Source: Liopterus haemorrhoidalis (taxonomy: Eukaryota > Arthropoda > Insecta > Coleoptera > Dytiscidae). Taken from it: a stretch of 64,000 bases of DNA. Each line of letters starts with the position of its first letter. The first letter of the stretch is position 1. The notes under the pieces were generated by a model. The model saw nothing but the letters and a program-made list of their open reading frames with translations, searched no databases and had not been told where the DNA came from. Both the position numbers and the translations under genes were made by a program. Positions 57,701 through 61,019 of the stretch are shown here, one piece after another. Where the stretch lies: the NCBI GenBank assembly GCA_963971575.1, contig OZ020616.1, forward strand, positions 15,221,575 to 15,285,574, given 5' to 3'.

Positions 57701-59885
57701 TAAGTATGATTTACAAAGCTTAAACAAAACGGCCGAAAAGCACGATTTAAACGATGAAAGTAACTAGACTGCAAAATCTAGTTCCGCCTAACCATTTGGA
57801 ACAGACTTTATCATTTTTCATTATGACATATGTCAAATGGATCGACATTTTAAAAAAGTGACATTTTTTAATACCAACATGACATACAGCTTCAAAGGTG
57901 CAAACTATTGAAAACAAAATTCACTCTTAGTTTGTTCTTAGAAAATTGAATTGCTTATACGTGGAATTAATCAACTTAACAACTAATTAACAAAATAGTT
58001 ATGGATATACAGTCTGTTCCAAACGGTTAAGCGGAACTAGATTTAGCAATCTAGTTACTTTCATCGTTTAAATCGTGCTTTTCGACCGTTTTGTTTAAGC
58101 TTTGTAAATCATAATTACAATAAACATTTTTTGGTTAAGGTTAATATCATTTTAAAATATCATTTTCTTTATATTTTGATTTTTTGTGTCATTCTTAATA
58201 CAAATTTCCCATGTATTTATTTTTTTGTCATTAAAATATAAAAAAAAAATATTTAATTTTGACATATGTCATTCGTTTCCATGGTTTCATAGTTAAAATT
58301 TTAAATTTTGACATCCCAACGTGAAAAATGAAATAACCCAAGCAAGGTCCCTTCTCGTGACAACCTAAAAGAACTAAATTCCCATTTAGTTCCGCTTAAC
58401 CGTTTGGAACAGACTGTAAGCTGTTCATTTTTGTAAGAACAAACTAAGAGGGAATTTTGTTTTCAATAGTTTGCACCTTTGATGCTGTATGTCATGTTGG
58501 TATTAAAAAATGTCACTTTTTTAAAATGTCGATTCATTTGACATATGTCATAATGAAAAATGATATCTTAATTATAGTGATCATAACCTTATCAACCTAA
58601 AGTCGGTTTTACAGCGTAAGGAATATTTTTAATTGATATTTAAAGTCAGTAACACACCATAAAAGTAACCAAAATAACCAGATCTATGGTCTATTTCAAA
58701 GTAGAAAAATGTGTGTAAGAAGATAGGAGCTGTTTGTCCTTGCTTCGGATTGGTTTAGATCGTCATCCCTATTACACTGTAAAAATATTGTTTTTAGTCC
58801 AAGTTGACAGATGTTCAGTGTCGTACATTGGAAATATATATTATTTATATTATTTAATATTTCTCTATTTCTCTATATTTCTAATATTTCTCTATATTAT
58901 ATTTTGTTATTATTTACATATTTAGACTTTTATTTATATTCTTAGCGTAGATTTTATGGAGAAAATTCTCCATGTAATTTGTTTTTACGCAGTTATATAT
59001 TTTTTAGGTTATCTGACATATAAATATTTTTTGACACTTGACAATTAACATATCAAGAGAGAGGACTAATGTGAGGCCAAAAGACAGCCCAGCTGATTGT
59101 GCCCAAAGAAGAAGTTATTGATATAATTTTTAGACCTTCATATATACATATATTTTTAATTTTTATTTACAATAATTATTTAAATAAGAAACTTTTGCTC
59201 TGAAGATATATTGTTTGTTTTATTGCTTTGTTTAAACTCTTTTAGCCAAATCTCTCTTTTTATATATAGTACATAATTTTTAAAATTAATATTTTTTTAA
59301 CTTTTTCAAATTTCCCATTAAACTGAATTTATGTCGTCTAAATAACGTAAGTGTCTGCTTGTAAGGATCTGCCTTGTTTATTTCAATATCTTATTAACTT
59401 TAATTTTTTTATTAAAAAAATCACTTGCTAACCCGGTTGCTACGCCCATGCCCTAGTTGTAACTTATTTTAAATTTCCCGCTATACTGTATTTGATCAGT
59501 GTAAATCGTACTCGGTTCGCAGCGCTATCTACTTTTTTCTACTTTGAAATAGACCATAGTGTGTTCTTACAAAAGTGAACAGCTCATAGCTATATCAAAA
59601 CCAAAATTCAGCCCTGGGTGCCATAAACTTTAGATACGCCACTGACGCTAACCCATGTTTTTTCCATTCGATTAACAGAAGAATGGGTTTGCTACAAATC
59701 TTTTTCAGGCTTACTCAAGATGTTTAGCGAACATAGCATTAAATACTGTTATTAATATTAAAAGTATATTAAAGGTTCCGCGATCCGAAACGTAAGAAGT
59801 TTATGAAAGTGACGAACTTACCTGCCATGAAGAAGAAATAGTGTGCCTTTATAGGCAACCTGTTCATGTTGATTTTCATCCTCAT
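20544..59885 (-). CDS. Mfsd6: MFSD6-like major facilitator transporter, 8 exons, 526 aa
   Basis: Joined minus-strand CDS: 59885-59822, 51640-51363, 44846-44534, 37662-37475, 37412-37276, 31145-31030, 26531-26286, 20782-20544. All junctions are GT-AG and all phases agree (1,581 nt, 526 residues plus stop). The product is a 12-span MFS protein of the MFSD6 / MFS_1_like kind, expected in a cellular membrane as a secondary transporter; the substrate is unknown. Markers: KAHYFFMAAMGPILPQL in helix 1, LPFLFLTAKPIFGYIVDRF in helix 2, YGQQRVWGTIGFG near 228-240, FFWYLEDLA across the exon 5/6 junction, and DDGFGYAIGSLCGG near helix 11. Residues about 100-185 form a luminal/extracellular loop with about ten Cys and NDT/NIT sequons. 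The C-tail is short and basic (RRTRKKRNK). The length is normal for the insect family. The gene looks intact and functional; orthology to vertebrate MFSD6 itself is less certain than family membership. Confidence 0.9.
21460..22190. repeat. Dispersed AT-rich repeat with two tandem-like halves
   Basis: 'ttccggttcagatcaatgtaaagta' (21527) and 'ttccggttcccatcaatgtacatta' (21827) recur about 300 bp apart and again near 43872, each followed by 'tttttcagatttttag'. The repeat ends with 'agccgtttggctacaatttctacc', shared with 44208-44232. A (TA)n run lies at 21719-21754. No coding capacity; class unknown. Confidence 0.5.
22191..23215 (-). repeat. Dispersed (GTCT)n repeat, inverse copy, split by a SINE
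   Basis: Inverse copy of 5150-5600: it contains 'cagctgtggccaccacaggaccgacc', 'cgagtaaactccca', 'cagacggacggacagagag' and ends at 'gcggtcggtaaaaac'. It is interrupted at 22830-23110 by a tRNA-derived SINE with a clear target duplication. Confidence 0.65.
22830..23110 (-). mobile_element. tRNA-derived SINE with 11-bp target duplication
   Basis: Flanked by CAAAACGTTAT at 22819-22829 and 23111-23121. On the minus strand the 5' part has a tRNA-like head with 'CTTGACCGCTGAGCAAGG' and a B box GAGTTCAATTCC (23030-23041). The 3' end is a short (ATG)n tail, CAATGATGATGATGAC. The middle contains a hairpin (tttgtgtaaatatttttacacaaa, 22990-23013). Element length is 281 bp. The ORF 22805-23026 overlaps it and is spurious. 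Confidence 0.85.
23425..23516 (-). tRNA. tRNA-Ile (anticodon UAU) with an 18-nt intron
   Basis: A complete cloverleaf on the minus strand. Acceptor GCTCTAG pairs perfectly with CTAGAGC (discriminator A at 23425), the D-stem is GCGC/GCGC, and the T-arm GTGAG-TTCGAGC-CTCAC is perfect. The anticodon stem CGGTA/TGCCG closes the loop CTTATAA with UAU at 34-36. Sequence AGACAGTAGTCGTGAGCA interrupts after position 37, the standard place for eukaryotic nuclear tRNA introns; introns are usual in animal tRNA-Ile(UAU). The minus-strand downstream sequence has a T5 run (pol III terminator). It decodes AUA. It lies within transporter intron 7, on the same strand. Confidence 0.95.
23850..24105. repeat. 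121-bp tandem duplication
   Basis: The unit beginning 'gcagatttattctctaagaa' (23852) repeats at 23973 with about 90% identity and a partial third start at about 24092, giving a period of 121 bp. Non-coding. Confidence 0.85.
24236..25091. mobile_element. TIR element with 31-bp near-perfect termini, containing a family A MITE
   Basis: TAAAGTCACTGGATTATACA (24236) with 'aagtaccgcaa' is exactly inverted at 25061-25091. Within it lies the family A MITE 24397-24803 and a segment without ORFs. The outer flanks (gtaatg / aatgta) add a few more inverted bases. Confidence 0.8.
24397..24803. mobile_element. Family A MITE, copy 2
   Basis: Termini CAGTCTGTTCCAAACGG and the exact inverse, then GTTAAGCGGAACTA on each side, flanked by TA on both sides as expected for a Tc1/mariner-type target. 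The 407-bp interior is shared with other copies, including an inverted pair of 'catggaaacgaatgacatatgtc' type sequence. The ORF 24557-24769 is a translation of the repeat. Confidence 0.9.
25198..25553. mobile_element. Family A MITE, copy 3 (internal deletion)
   Basis: Same termini (left C lost), 356 bp; lacks about 50 bp around the 'catggaaacgaatgac' block present in full copies. Confidence 0.85.
25554..26280. other. Intronic stretch with one short ORF
   Basis: ORF 25595-25795 (66 codons, acidic start MKIIMYMDSSFDSDIEF, then DRTNPFAMFDDIEFKLRFR) has a composition like the 5' exon of a PIF/Harbinger-type transposase (a short 'NPFxxxxDxEFxxRFRxxK' motif), but it ends abruptly. It may be a transposase relic; the flanks show no obvious termini. 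Confidence 0.45.
26286..26531 (-). CDS. Transporter exon 7
   Basis: Acceptor CTTTTTTCTAG|GTAGAA, donor TTCG|GTAAGT, phases 1/1. It encodes GRILERIGYGHSLSMCFVNY, LGLISVI, WWAIAVELFLQGPTYAMCY and MQGLVAGIDDGF: helices 9-10 and the start of 11, with the family's GxT..A..Y and conserved acidic DDGFG. Confidence 0.9.
26740..27412. mobile_element. TIR element of about 670 bp in intron 6
   Basis: 'atttcttatacaaaactaac' (26763) is inverted at 27371-27400 ('gattattagttttgtataagaaact') over about 30 bp. The minus ORF 26769-26975 reads through one terminus and is not a gene. Confidence 0.6.
27952..29125. mobile_element. hAT element with ACAGGAAC duplication inserted in recombinase ORF
   Basis: Termini TAGGGTTGCCACCT and AGGTGGCAACCCTA, flanked by perfect 8-bp ACAGGAAC at 27944-27951 and 29126-29133. 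It has no transposase ORF, and contains a tRNA-like SINE (28500-28640) and degenerate 'tatccgtatcc' repeats (28685-29060). Minus ORFs 27904-28155 and 28276-28500 are not genes. Confidence 0.9.
28517..28645 (+). mobile_element. tRNA-derived SINE
   Basis: After a poly-A run, 'GCCGACCGGCGTAGGGTAGTGGT' supplies an A box, and GGTTCGAATCC (28569-28579) an intact B box, followed by about 50 bp of unrelated body and an A-rich tail (28632-28642). The acceptor arms do not pair, so it is a SINE and not a functional tRNA. Confidence 0.65.
29346..29662. other. Intronic stretch with degenerate 'acttaaagagcg' repeats
   Basis: From 29500 to 29660, loosely repeated units ('aaatcacttgaagagcgg', 'aaatctcttaacgagttgg') about 55-60 bp apart. 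No gene. Confidence 0.5.
29663..30613. mobile_element. TIR element with GGGCCGAGAGTTCCAGTT ends
   Basis: GGGCCGAGAGTTCCAGTTGC at 29663 and its inverse (gttaggaactggaactctcggccc) at 30590-30613, with 'taataaact' continuing the arms, flanked by CTA on both sides. The interior has repeated 'gctaataaa' motifs and an ORF (30285-30572) with no recognised domain. Confidence 0.8.
30626..30884. mobile_element. Palindromic (foldback) MITE with TTA duplication
   Basis: GGCCCGGTCTTTCCACCTTC at the left and the inverse at the right. The arms are about 105 bp with few mismatches around a 50-bp centre, so the whole element folds into one hairpin. It is flanked by TTA at 30623-30625 and 30885-30887, the 3-bp TWA target type of PIF/Harbinger elements. 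A second copy is at 63612-63870. Confidence 0.9.
31030..31145 (-). CDS. Transporter exon 6
   Basis: Acceptor TTTTTCGTAG|GTATCT, donor TTTCCG|GTAAGT, phases 2/1. It encodes WYLEDLAKETGHFHNIKLLE and GIIVAAETLGGEVLFFSIS. The W codon is completed from exon 5, restoring the family motif FWxLED and the helix 8 GGE segment. Confidence 0.9.
31211..31622. other. Intron 5, unclassified non-coding
   Basis: AT-rich; no repeat pair or ORF supported. Confidence 0.4.
31623..32228. mobile_element. TIR element G, copy 2
   Basis: Ends TAAAGCCGCATTCATTTAG and the inverse (ctgaatgcggcttta). The body matches 17806-18558 in opposite orientation, without the family C insertion seen there. Confidence 0.75.
32596..32667 (+). 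tRNA. tRNA-Ala (anticodon CGC)
   Basis: Complete cloverleaf: acceptor GGGGGTG/CACCTCC with the third pair G:U, the identity signal that alanyl-tRNA synthetase reads, and discriminator A. The D-stem is ACTC/GAGT, the T-arm CTGGG-TTCAAAT-CCCAG is perfect, and the anticodon arm TCTGC-TTCGCAT-GCTGA has one T-T mismatch; anticodon CGC decodes GCG. A T6 run just downstream (32675-32680) can terminate pol III. It lies in transporter intron 5, on the opposite strand. Confidence 0.92.
33021..34584. mobile_element. hAT element with CTAATGAC duplication and (ATCCGC)n interior
   Basis: Termini TAGAGCCCTGCGCGGAT and ATCCGCGGATTTGCACGGCTTTA, flanked by perfect CTAATGAC copies at 33013-33020 and 34585-34592. 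The subterminal regions are ATCCGCATCC minisatellites in inverse orientation. A second TIR element (33729-34160) is nested inside. Same family as 50133-51223. ORFs 33020-33214, 34283-34594 and 34356-34607 come from the repeats. Confidence 0.9.
33729..34160. mobile_element. Nested TIR element with about 45-bp termini
   Basis: The arm around 'actctatctcagaaagactg' (33747) plus 'atagtaataaa' is inverted at 34108-34145. Similarity continues outward into 'taaaactta', giving about 45-50 bp arms. No ORF. Confidence 0.8.
34700..35400. mobile_element. Family B MITE (inverse copy) split by a hAT element
   Basis: 'taagcagttcacttttgtaagaac' at 34706 begins the copy, which runs 'cttatcaaccttaagccggttttac' and is then cut by the hAT element 34910-35367 at its GCGTAAGG site. 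No right-hand B terminus is recognisable beyond, so this copy is truncated. Confidence 0.6.
34910..35367. mobile_element. hAT MITE with GCGTAAG duplication
   Basis: Starts CAGTGGTTTCCAACC, ends GATTGGAAACCACTG; flanks GCGTAAGG (34902-34909) and GCGTAAGT (35368-35375) match at 7 of 8 bases. The interior is 'cgccccc...gaggcgcg' at the ends, and AT-rich without ORF in the middle. Confidence 0.85.
35981..37047. mobile_element. TIR element with TAGGGTRCATTCGA ends
   Basis: Inverted ends TAGGGTACATTCGATTTGAC and the TCGAATGCACCC block. Near-terminal 'gctccgagcattcagagcgcgctc' motifs are repeated several times (35998-36120). It interrupts repeat E and holds the family A copy 36455-36861. Confidence 0.55.
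36455..36861. mobile_element. Family A MITE, copy 4
   Basis: CAGTCAGTTCCAAACGG to CCGTTTGGAACAGACTG, TA on both sides; 407 bp, nearly identical to copy 2. Confidence 0.9.
37276..37412 (-). CDS. Transporter exon 5
   Basis: Acceptor GTTGGTTTCAG|TTGCCA, donor TTTTG|GTAGGT, phases 0/2. It encodes LPEIDASTDILKDIMKLLKH, THIKIFMVFAALAG and IVDSFIIYFFF. It has no ORF-track counterpart because it lacks an early ATG. Alternative use of the next GT (TAG|GTAATT) would introduce a stop, which fixes the donor. Confidence 0.9.
37475..37662 (-). CDS. Transporter exon 4
   Basis: Acceptor GTTTTTAG|GTGATG, donor TTAGAG|GTAAGA, phases 1/0. It encodes GDGCEMSYGQQRVWGTIGFG, VTALLSGFVVDWWSEGDI and PALIIMIAFLSFDIICC. 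YGQQRxWGxxGFG is the most diagnostic motif of the MFSD6-like family. It is separated from exon 5 by only 62 bp. Confidence 0.92.
37679..38180. other. Intron 3 stretch, no gene
   Basis: The minus ORF 37826-38074 shows no motif. Confidence 0.4.
38183..38640 (+). repeat. Diverged dispersed repeat of the 'gtctg' type
   Basis: 'gtatgtgtgtgtctgtgtgtgtatacacgataactcaagaacgg', then 'tttcgaaaaaaaatattgaacaaaagttactataa' and 'gtaacgtttccatggtcatgataaataatatc' are shared with 5470-5540 and 22420-22570. Confidence 0.5.
38641..39430. other. Non-coding, no recognised element
   Basis: AT-rich with one minus ORF (39140-39334) lacking motifs. Confidence 0.35.
39440..39590 (+). pseudogene. Mariner/Tc1 transposase scrap
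   Basis: The frame around 39458 reads LQMKQFLQQDNARPHTAMPS. QQDNARPHTA is the second catalytic-aspartate block of mariner/Tc1 transposases. Frames break on either side, leaving about 45 residues at most. Confidence 0.7.
39909..40205. mobile_element. Family B MITE, uninterrupted copy
   Basis: Complete copy from 'taagcggttcatttttgtaagaac' to 'gttcttacaaaagtgaacagctta', about 300 bp, giving the reference order for the interrupted copies. Confidence 0.8.
40425..40848. mobile_element. Insertion with a long hairpin
   Basis: Bases 40702-40847 form arms of about 65 bp: GTATAGTATTACATTCGCGA pairs with the region 'cgttcatgtaataatatac', and 'attatggccattattcac' with 'gtgaataatggctgacataat', around 'gcctgcggc'. 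It interrupts the THAP exon after the codons for 'VQEKTEK'. Confidence 0.7.
40849..41090 (-). pseudogene. THAP-domain exon, degenerate copy
   Basis: The minus strand, with frameshifts, shows LCAAM*IV in place of FVPQCKSW, IEATTFGVREKVDHRFLW-like sequence, KMDKNTSPCIHVCSL and an altered QFMESV. The zinc-binding C-x2-H is CSLQ here, so His is lost. It is clearly non-functional and less conserved than copy 1. Confidence 0.7.
41222..41565. other. Non-coding intronic stretch
   Basis: No ORF or repeat pair recognised. Confidence 0.35.
41571..41838. mobile_element. Short TIR element
   Basis: 'atcccctgtagcac' (41571) is inverted at 41826-41838 ('gagctacaggggat'). The interior contains several 'attggc' / 'gccaat' pairs. 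Confidence 0.6.
42216..42240. repeat. (AT)n microsatellite
   Basis: Run of alternating AT. Confidence 0.9.
42241..43795. other. Non-coding intronic stretch with a tRNA-like remnant
   Basis: 43010-43135 is the inverse of the repeat at 535-655. On the minus strand at 43677-43765, 'GAGTTCGAATCCTG' matches a B box, but the anticodon and acceptor arms are unconvincing; I take it for a SINE head or tRNA pseudogene. Confidence 0.4.
43800..44300. repeat. Dispersed repeat, (GACA)n end
   Basis: Shares 'aatctgatcaaaaattcctgttg', the 'ttccggttc' block and 'agccgtttggctacaatttttacc' with 21790-22190 and ends with five ACAG units (44238-44260). Paired ORFs 44155-44415 and 44159-44425 on the two strands are artefacts. 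Confidence 0.55.
44534..44846 (-). CDS. Transporter exon 3, cysteine-rich loop
   Basis: Acceptor TTTTTTTCAG|ACAATC, donor GTTTTGG|GTGAGT, phases 0/1. It starts TITHEMKCDRLTCKIECPNN and continues through C...GCEFSCETELEMTVDC to helix 4-5, PHFWFFVLLMSAGTIGFNVV, then SDAICFDVLG. The first two thirds are a hydrophilic loop with eight Cys and NDT/NIT glycosylation sequons. Confidence 0.92.
44912..47050 (-). pseudogene. 5'-truncated non-LTR retrotransposon (CR1/Jockey-like reverse transcriptase)
   Basis: The main frame 45250-46818 is a reverse transcriptase: FKKGDANKPSNFRPISLTP (motif 1), GFRPSLSTTKAAVDLINEV, LCDLSKAFDCVSHPVL (first catalytic Asp), SGVPQGSILGPILFLFYIND, and the catalytic FADDT, followed by WFRANKLSLNASKT in the thumb. 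Upstream, 46802-47008 (HKLPWYDNNLKKNKR) is the linker between endonuclease and RT in a different frame. Downstream, 45089-45313 (FRNQINIVGIKLFNKLPEEI) is the C-terminal region in another frame. At least two frameshifts make it dead. The 3' end has AATAAAG and a (TTA)n tail at 44913-44935, typical of target-primed insertion. Confidence 0.85.
47051..47490. other. Short non-coding gap
   Basis: AT-rich, A- and T-runs, no recognised element. Confidence 0.35.
47493..48726 (+). pseudogene. 5'-truncated non-LTR retrotransposon, second family, plus strand
   Basis: The reverse-transcriptase C-terminal half begins MERYGIRGIALDWIKSYL. It includes LGAPQGSVLASTLFLIYASD and the catalytic SFADDNSFL, LTLNIDKTCVVF and NINWTDHIDKLCRRL. 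A single in-frame TGA at 48115-48117 (after YFSCFHSH) interrupts an otherwise continuous frame that resumes KYNIIHWGQS and runs to TAG near 48534 (ending ERELYDVKDFF). The 3' UTR ends with AATAAAACAAAAACAAAAC, a poly(A)-like tail at about 48708-48726. It lies in the opposite orientation to its neighbour at 44.9-47.0 kb. The RT palm is cut at the left, so the 5' truncation falls inside the palm. Confidence 0.85.
48727..50132. other. Non-coding stretch with a tandem duplication
   Basis: 'tgtcattaaactagaagatggg' at 49898 repeats at 49975 (period about 77 bp, 49895-50045). Three diverged copies of a 'gtgaagtg(c/a)gaattttcacatatttca' phrase occur at 49432, 49591 and also 59973. No gene supported. 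Confidence 0.5.
50133..51223. mobile_element. hAT element with TTTATAAA duplication and (ATCCGC)n ends
   Basis: TAGAGCCCTGCGCGGATAC at the left and the inverse (atccgcggatttgcagtgctcta) at the right. It is flanked by TTTATAAA at 50125-50132 and 51224-51231; this target is itself palindromic. Same family as 33021-34584. The minus ORF 50917-51279 reads the right end and flank only. Confidence 0.88.
51363..51640 (-). CDS. Transporter exon 2
   Basis: Acceptor ATTTCTTTCAG|CTATGG and donor AATGAG|GTAATT, phases 1/0. It encodes AMGPILPQLQVYGKQLGISE, IVMGTVTGLLPFLFLTAKPI, FGYIVDRF and CIFIILVLFMGLFYSFIHFV, and ends CREFDLCNE. Longer apparent reading to 51276 exists, but later GTs do not match the phase of exon 3, which fixes this donor. 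Confidence 0.9.
51641..51791. other. Start of intron 1 (8.2 kb)
   Basis: Intron 1 spans 51641-59821 and is filled by nested transposons described separately. Confidence 0.8.
52895..54625 (-). mobile_element. 5'-truncated RTE-like non-LTR retrotransposon with 9-bp target duplication
   Basis: Inserted in a family A MITE with TATGATTTA duplicated at 52886-52894 and 54626-54634. Its 3' end carries a TATATA tail (52895-52911). Truncation at the 5' end and a simple-repeat 3' tail with short 3' UTR are RTE-clade habits. Confidence 0.85.
52922..54617 (-). pseudogene. Reverse transcriptase of RTE-like element (long intact 3' frame)
   Basis: One uninterrupted frame, more than 560 codons. It is open upstream of the annotated TTG to the insertion junction and begins about CTGNTRANKAWSILKSL. 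RT motifs in order: MKNGKAPGPGNLSIELI, YRGLSVISSMARLYGKVL, QNGFRAGRSCVDGIFVLKQL, TFIDLHKAYDTVP, KGLRQGCTLAPTLFKIYIEG, catalytic LFADDQVLIA, and KYLGVTLSNRG. It then continues to a C-terminal LLWYGHLQRMPDDRWPKKIW and ARRRRPGRPARTWAQDV basic region. The endonuclease domain is missing through 5' truncation. The clean frame implies a recent insertion. It would be an RNA-dependent DNA polymerase for target-primed reverse transcription, but cannot mobilise itself. Confidence 0.88.
54901..55040. other. Left flank of mariner fossil
   Basis: Contains 'gccatctggcaactgacgc'; a mariner TIR may begin near here but was not matched at the far end. Confidence 0.35.
55045..55560 (+). pseudogene. Mariner-like transposase N-terminal half, degenerate
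   Basis: Read in the plus direction, with small indels: FRRGLTQQQRIDELNSTFGD, EAPSRTTVYRWFANFNRGRS, FREGHPKSVVVPENIDAVRE and LILQDGNVTYREIEVTSLGI, then SGTSIHSLLHEHLAIKR. This is the paired-like helix-turn-helix DNA-binding part of a mariner transposase (RTxxYRWFxxFNRG and EGHPKSVVxxENIDAV). The linker WxPHxL is VGFHII/IPHNLI with a frameshift, and catalytic motifs are gone. It does not continue into the next fossil, which belongs to a different lineage. Confidence 0.85.
55690..56290 (+). pseudogene. Second mariner/maT-like transposase, catalytic half, degenerate
   Basis: In shifting frames: FHEKIFNSEEAINCQNNVVY, ATSSRKACEKEPTEG, VIVRWGGSYVGSTNLFYEKG, VKTSVKVY, then NNSLCWSPLEHPA and AQQWLESNVQDLIYPADWT. 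This follows the order of the catalytic region of a mariner-like family: a degraded first catalytic block (DEKIF to HEKIF), then a block between the second and third catalytic residues. Numerous stops. It shares a boundary near 55690 with the preceding fossil. Confidence 0.7.
56291..56716. other. Non-coding with repeated GACGGCGTT
   Basis: GACGGCGTT / AACGCCGT motifs recur (56331, 56340, 56415, 56465, 56649, 56694, 56715) in both orientations, suggesting a decayed TIR element. Three overlapping ORFs on both strands have no motif. Confidence 0.45.
56725..57003. mobile_element. hAT MITE with ACGCCGTC duplication
   Basis: CAGGGGCGCACACA at the left and TGTGTGCGCCCCTG at the right, flanked by perfect ACGCCGTC at 56717-56724 and 57004-57011. 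The interior has G-run/C-run subtermini and four units of 'agtgaggacctttttttTGCtcttcacttaaaa'. Confidence 0.92.
57258..57957. mobile_element. Family B MITE with inserted family A MITE
   Basis: 'ataagctgttcacttttgtaagaac' at 57258 to 'gttcttagaaaattgaattgctta' at 57957; the family A element 57410-57808 sits inside. Confidence 0.8.
57410..57808. mobile_element. Family A MITE, copy 6
   Basis: CAGTCTGTTTCAAACGG to CCATTTGGAACAGACT, TA on the left and an altered TTA on the right. Confidence 0.85.
58010..58416. mobile_element. Family A MITE, copy 7
   Basis: CAGTCTGTTCCAAACGG and perfect inverse with TA flanks; interior inverted relative to copy 6. Confidence 0.9.
58417..59590. mobile_element. Family B MITE, inverse copy, split by a TA-type element
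   Basis: 'taagctgttcatttttgtaag' at 58418 to 'gttcttacaaaagtgaacagctcat' at 59563. The inserted element 58687-59556 duplicated the central TA of 'agatctagtgtg', restored when it is removed. Confidence 0.8.
58687..59556. mobile_element. 870-bp element with TGGTCTATTTCAAAGTAGAAAAA termini
   Basis: Left TGGTCTATTTCAAAGTAGAA, right TTCTACTTTGAAATAGACCA, flanked by TA on both sides (58685-58686, 59557-59558). It has one 63-codon ORF (58734-58925) without motif. A Tc1/mariner-type MITE by target. Confidence 0.85.
59822..59885 (-). CDS. Transporter exon 1 (start codon)
   Basis: ATG at 59885 opens MRMKINMNRLPIKAHYFFMA; donor GGCAG|GTAAGT at 59822/59821, phase 1. An in-frame TGA 12 nt upstream excludes a longer N-terminus. 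The family's INxxLLPxKAHYFFF motif ends exactly at the exon 1-2 junction. A second ATG (59879) is two codons in. Confidence 0.9.
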
Positions 59886-59897
59886 AGTTAACTTTCT

Positions 59898-59942
59898 TCA
59901 AAAAAATATTTCTTTCAATTCAAAATTCAATATTTCTTCCAT
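59898..59942 (-). promoter_or_regulatory. Upstream ORF in the 5' leader
   Basis: ATG at 59942 encodes MEEILNFELKEIFF and stops 12 nt before the transporter ATG, in the same frame. A splice acceptor TTTGTTGCAG|AT ends at 59945, so the leader exon probably begins at 59944. If both are used, the uORF would reduce translation of the main ORF. An alternative is a one-base indel in the T7 run. Confidence 0.5.
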
Positions 59943-60013
59943 ATCTGCAACAAACATATATTAAAAATTGGAGTGAAGTGTGAATTTTCGCATATTTCAG
60001 GGTTTTGTAGGTA

Positions 60014-60150
60014 TAGTCTTTCTTTCGTTTAAGCGGAACTAGATTTTGAAATCTAGCAATTTTTAAGGATTAAATAATGCTTTTGATCATTTTGTTTAGC
60101 AAAATCTCATTTCAATCGTTAAAAAGTGAGCACTTAAGAAAATAAAAATT
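60014..60150. mobile_element. Family A2 MITE
   Basis: 'tttaagcggaactagattttga' onward with 'ttttgatcattttgttta'; the right end is truncated or altered ('aaaaattccattgcagcc'). Confidence 0.5.
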
Positions 60151-60299
60151 CCATTGCAGCCAGTAAGTGGCGCCGCAGTTGTCTAATTTCTATAACTATA
60201 TTTTTATCTGAAAATTCTGAATATGTTTTGCCTACCATGGCAACCGGGGCAGACTGCCCCCTCCCTTTAGCCCGCCACTGACTAAATCGTCTCGGTAAT

Positions 60300-61010
60300 C
60301 TTGCACTTCTTAGCGTCGAAAAATAAACATTTGACCAAATTAATTTCAATTTGCAGCAATGAAGGTAAGAAAAAATTATGTACAGTATAGTTTGCGTAGA
60401 CTAGGATTTAACTTGAAAAATAGATGCGCAGTGGACTTGTGGTCAAATAGCCTACATTACTATAGCGAGTGCAATCTTTGTTGGTCATCGGATGTCTCTG
60501 TTCTTTTCTGTACATTTCACACCATACGTTACGTGAACTGTTCCTACCATTCGCCTAATTTAATTTCAACTTTGGTTTGTTAACTTACATATTATACATT
60601 AATAAATAAATGTGTGCAATTAATAATTATTTGTTCTGTGATTGAATACAATGTGACACATATTATCTTTAATTCTGTTAATGTTAAAAAAAATGTTAAA
60701 TAAATATTTAAAAAAAAAAACATATCTTATCGTAGTATTCGTTTCCTGGAAAATTCTGACACGACAATAGGAAAATTGTATCATTCACCGGGCCTCATTT
60801 TTCCGCACTACGCCATTGAAACCAAAAAAAGTTGCTGTGGCTTCGTGGGAAGATGATTGTCTACGGAGTACAGTTACACGGATTGAAAGCCTGGACCCTA
60901 CTTCGGAATTTTTCTCTTTTAATTCCTCTGATGTGCAGAGAGTATTTGTGAAACGAGTAACACAGATTTGTCTGTATTGTACATTTGGTTTATGTATCTA
61001 AATAAATTAT
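60300..61010. other. Unassigned ORFs upstream of the transporter
   Basis: Divergent plus ORFs at 60359-60583 and 60771-61001 are not recognisable. The latter (PKKVAVASWEDDCLRSTVTR, then SSDVQRVFVKRVTQ) ends just before an AATAAA at 60999-61006 and could be an exon or a retrocopy. The first begins ATGAAG|GTAAGA straight after a pyrimidine tract and CAG, which mimics a micro-exon. Confidence 0.3.
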
Positions 61011-61019
61011 ACAGCGTGA

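Noticed and set aside
51741..59648. CAGTGGCGTATC at 51741 and GATACGCCACTG at 59637 as ends of one 7.9-kb element
   Set aside because: The 8-bp flanks (ttgctaag / acgctaac) do not match, and exon 2-proximal sequence plus many independent insertions lie between. Two separate decayed ends are more likely.
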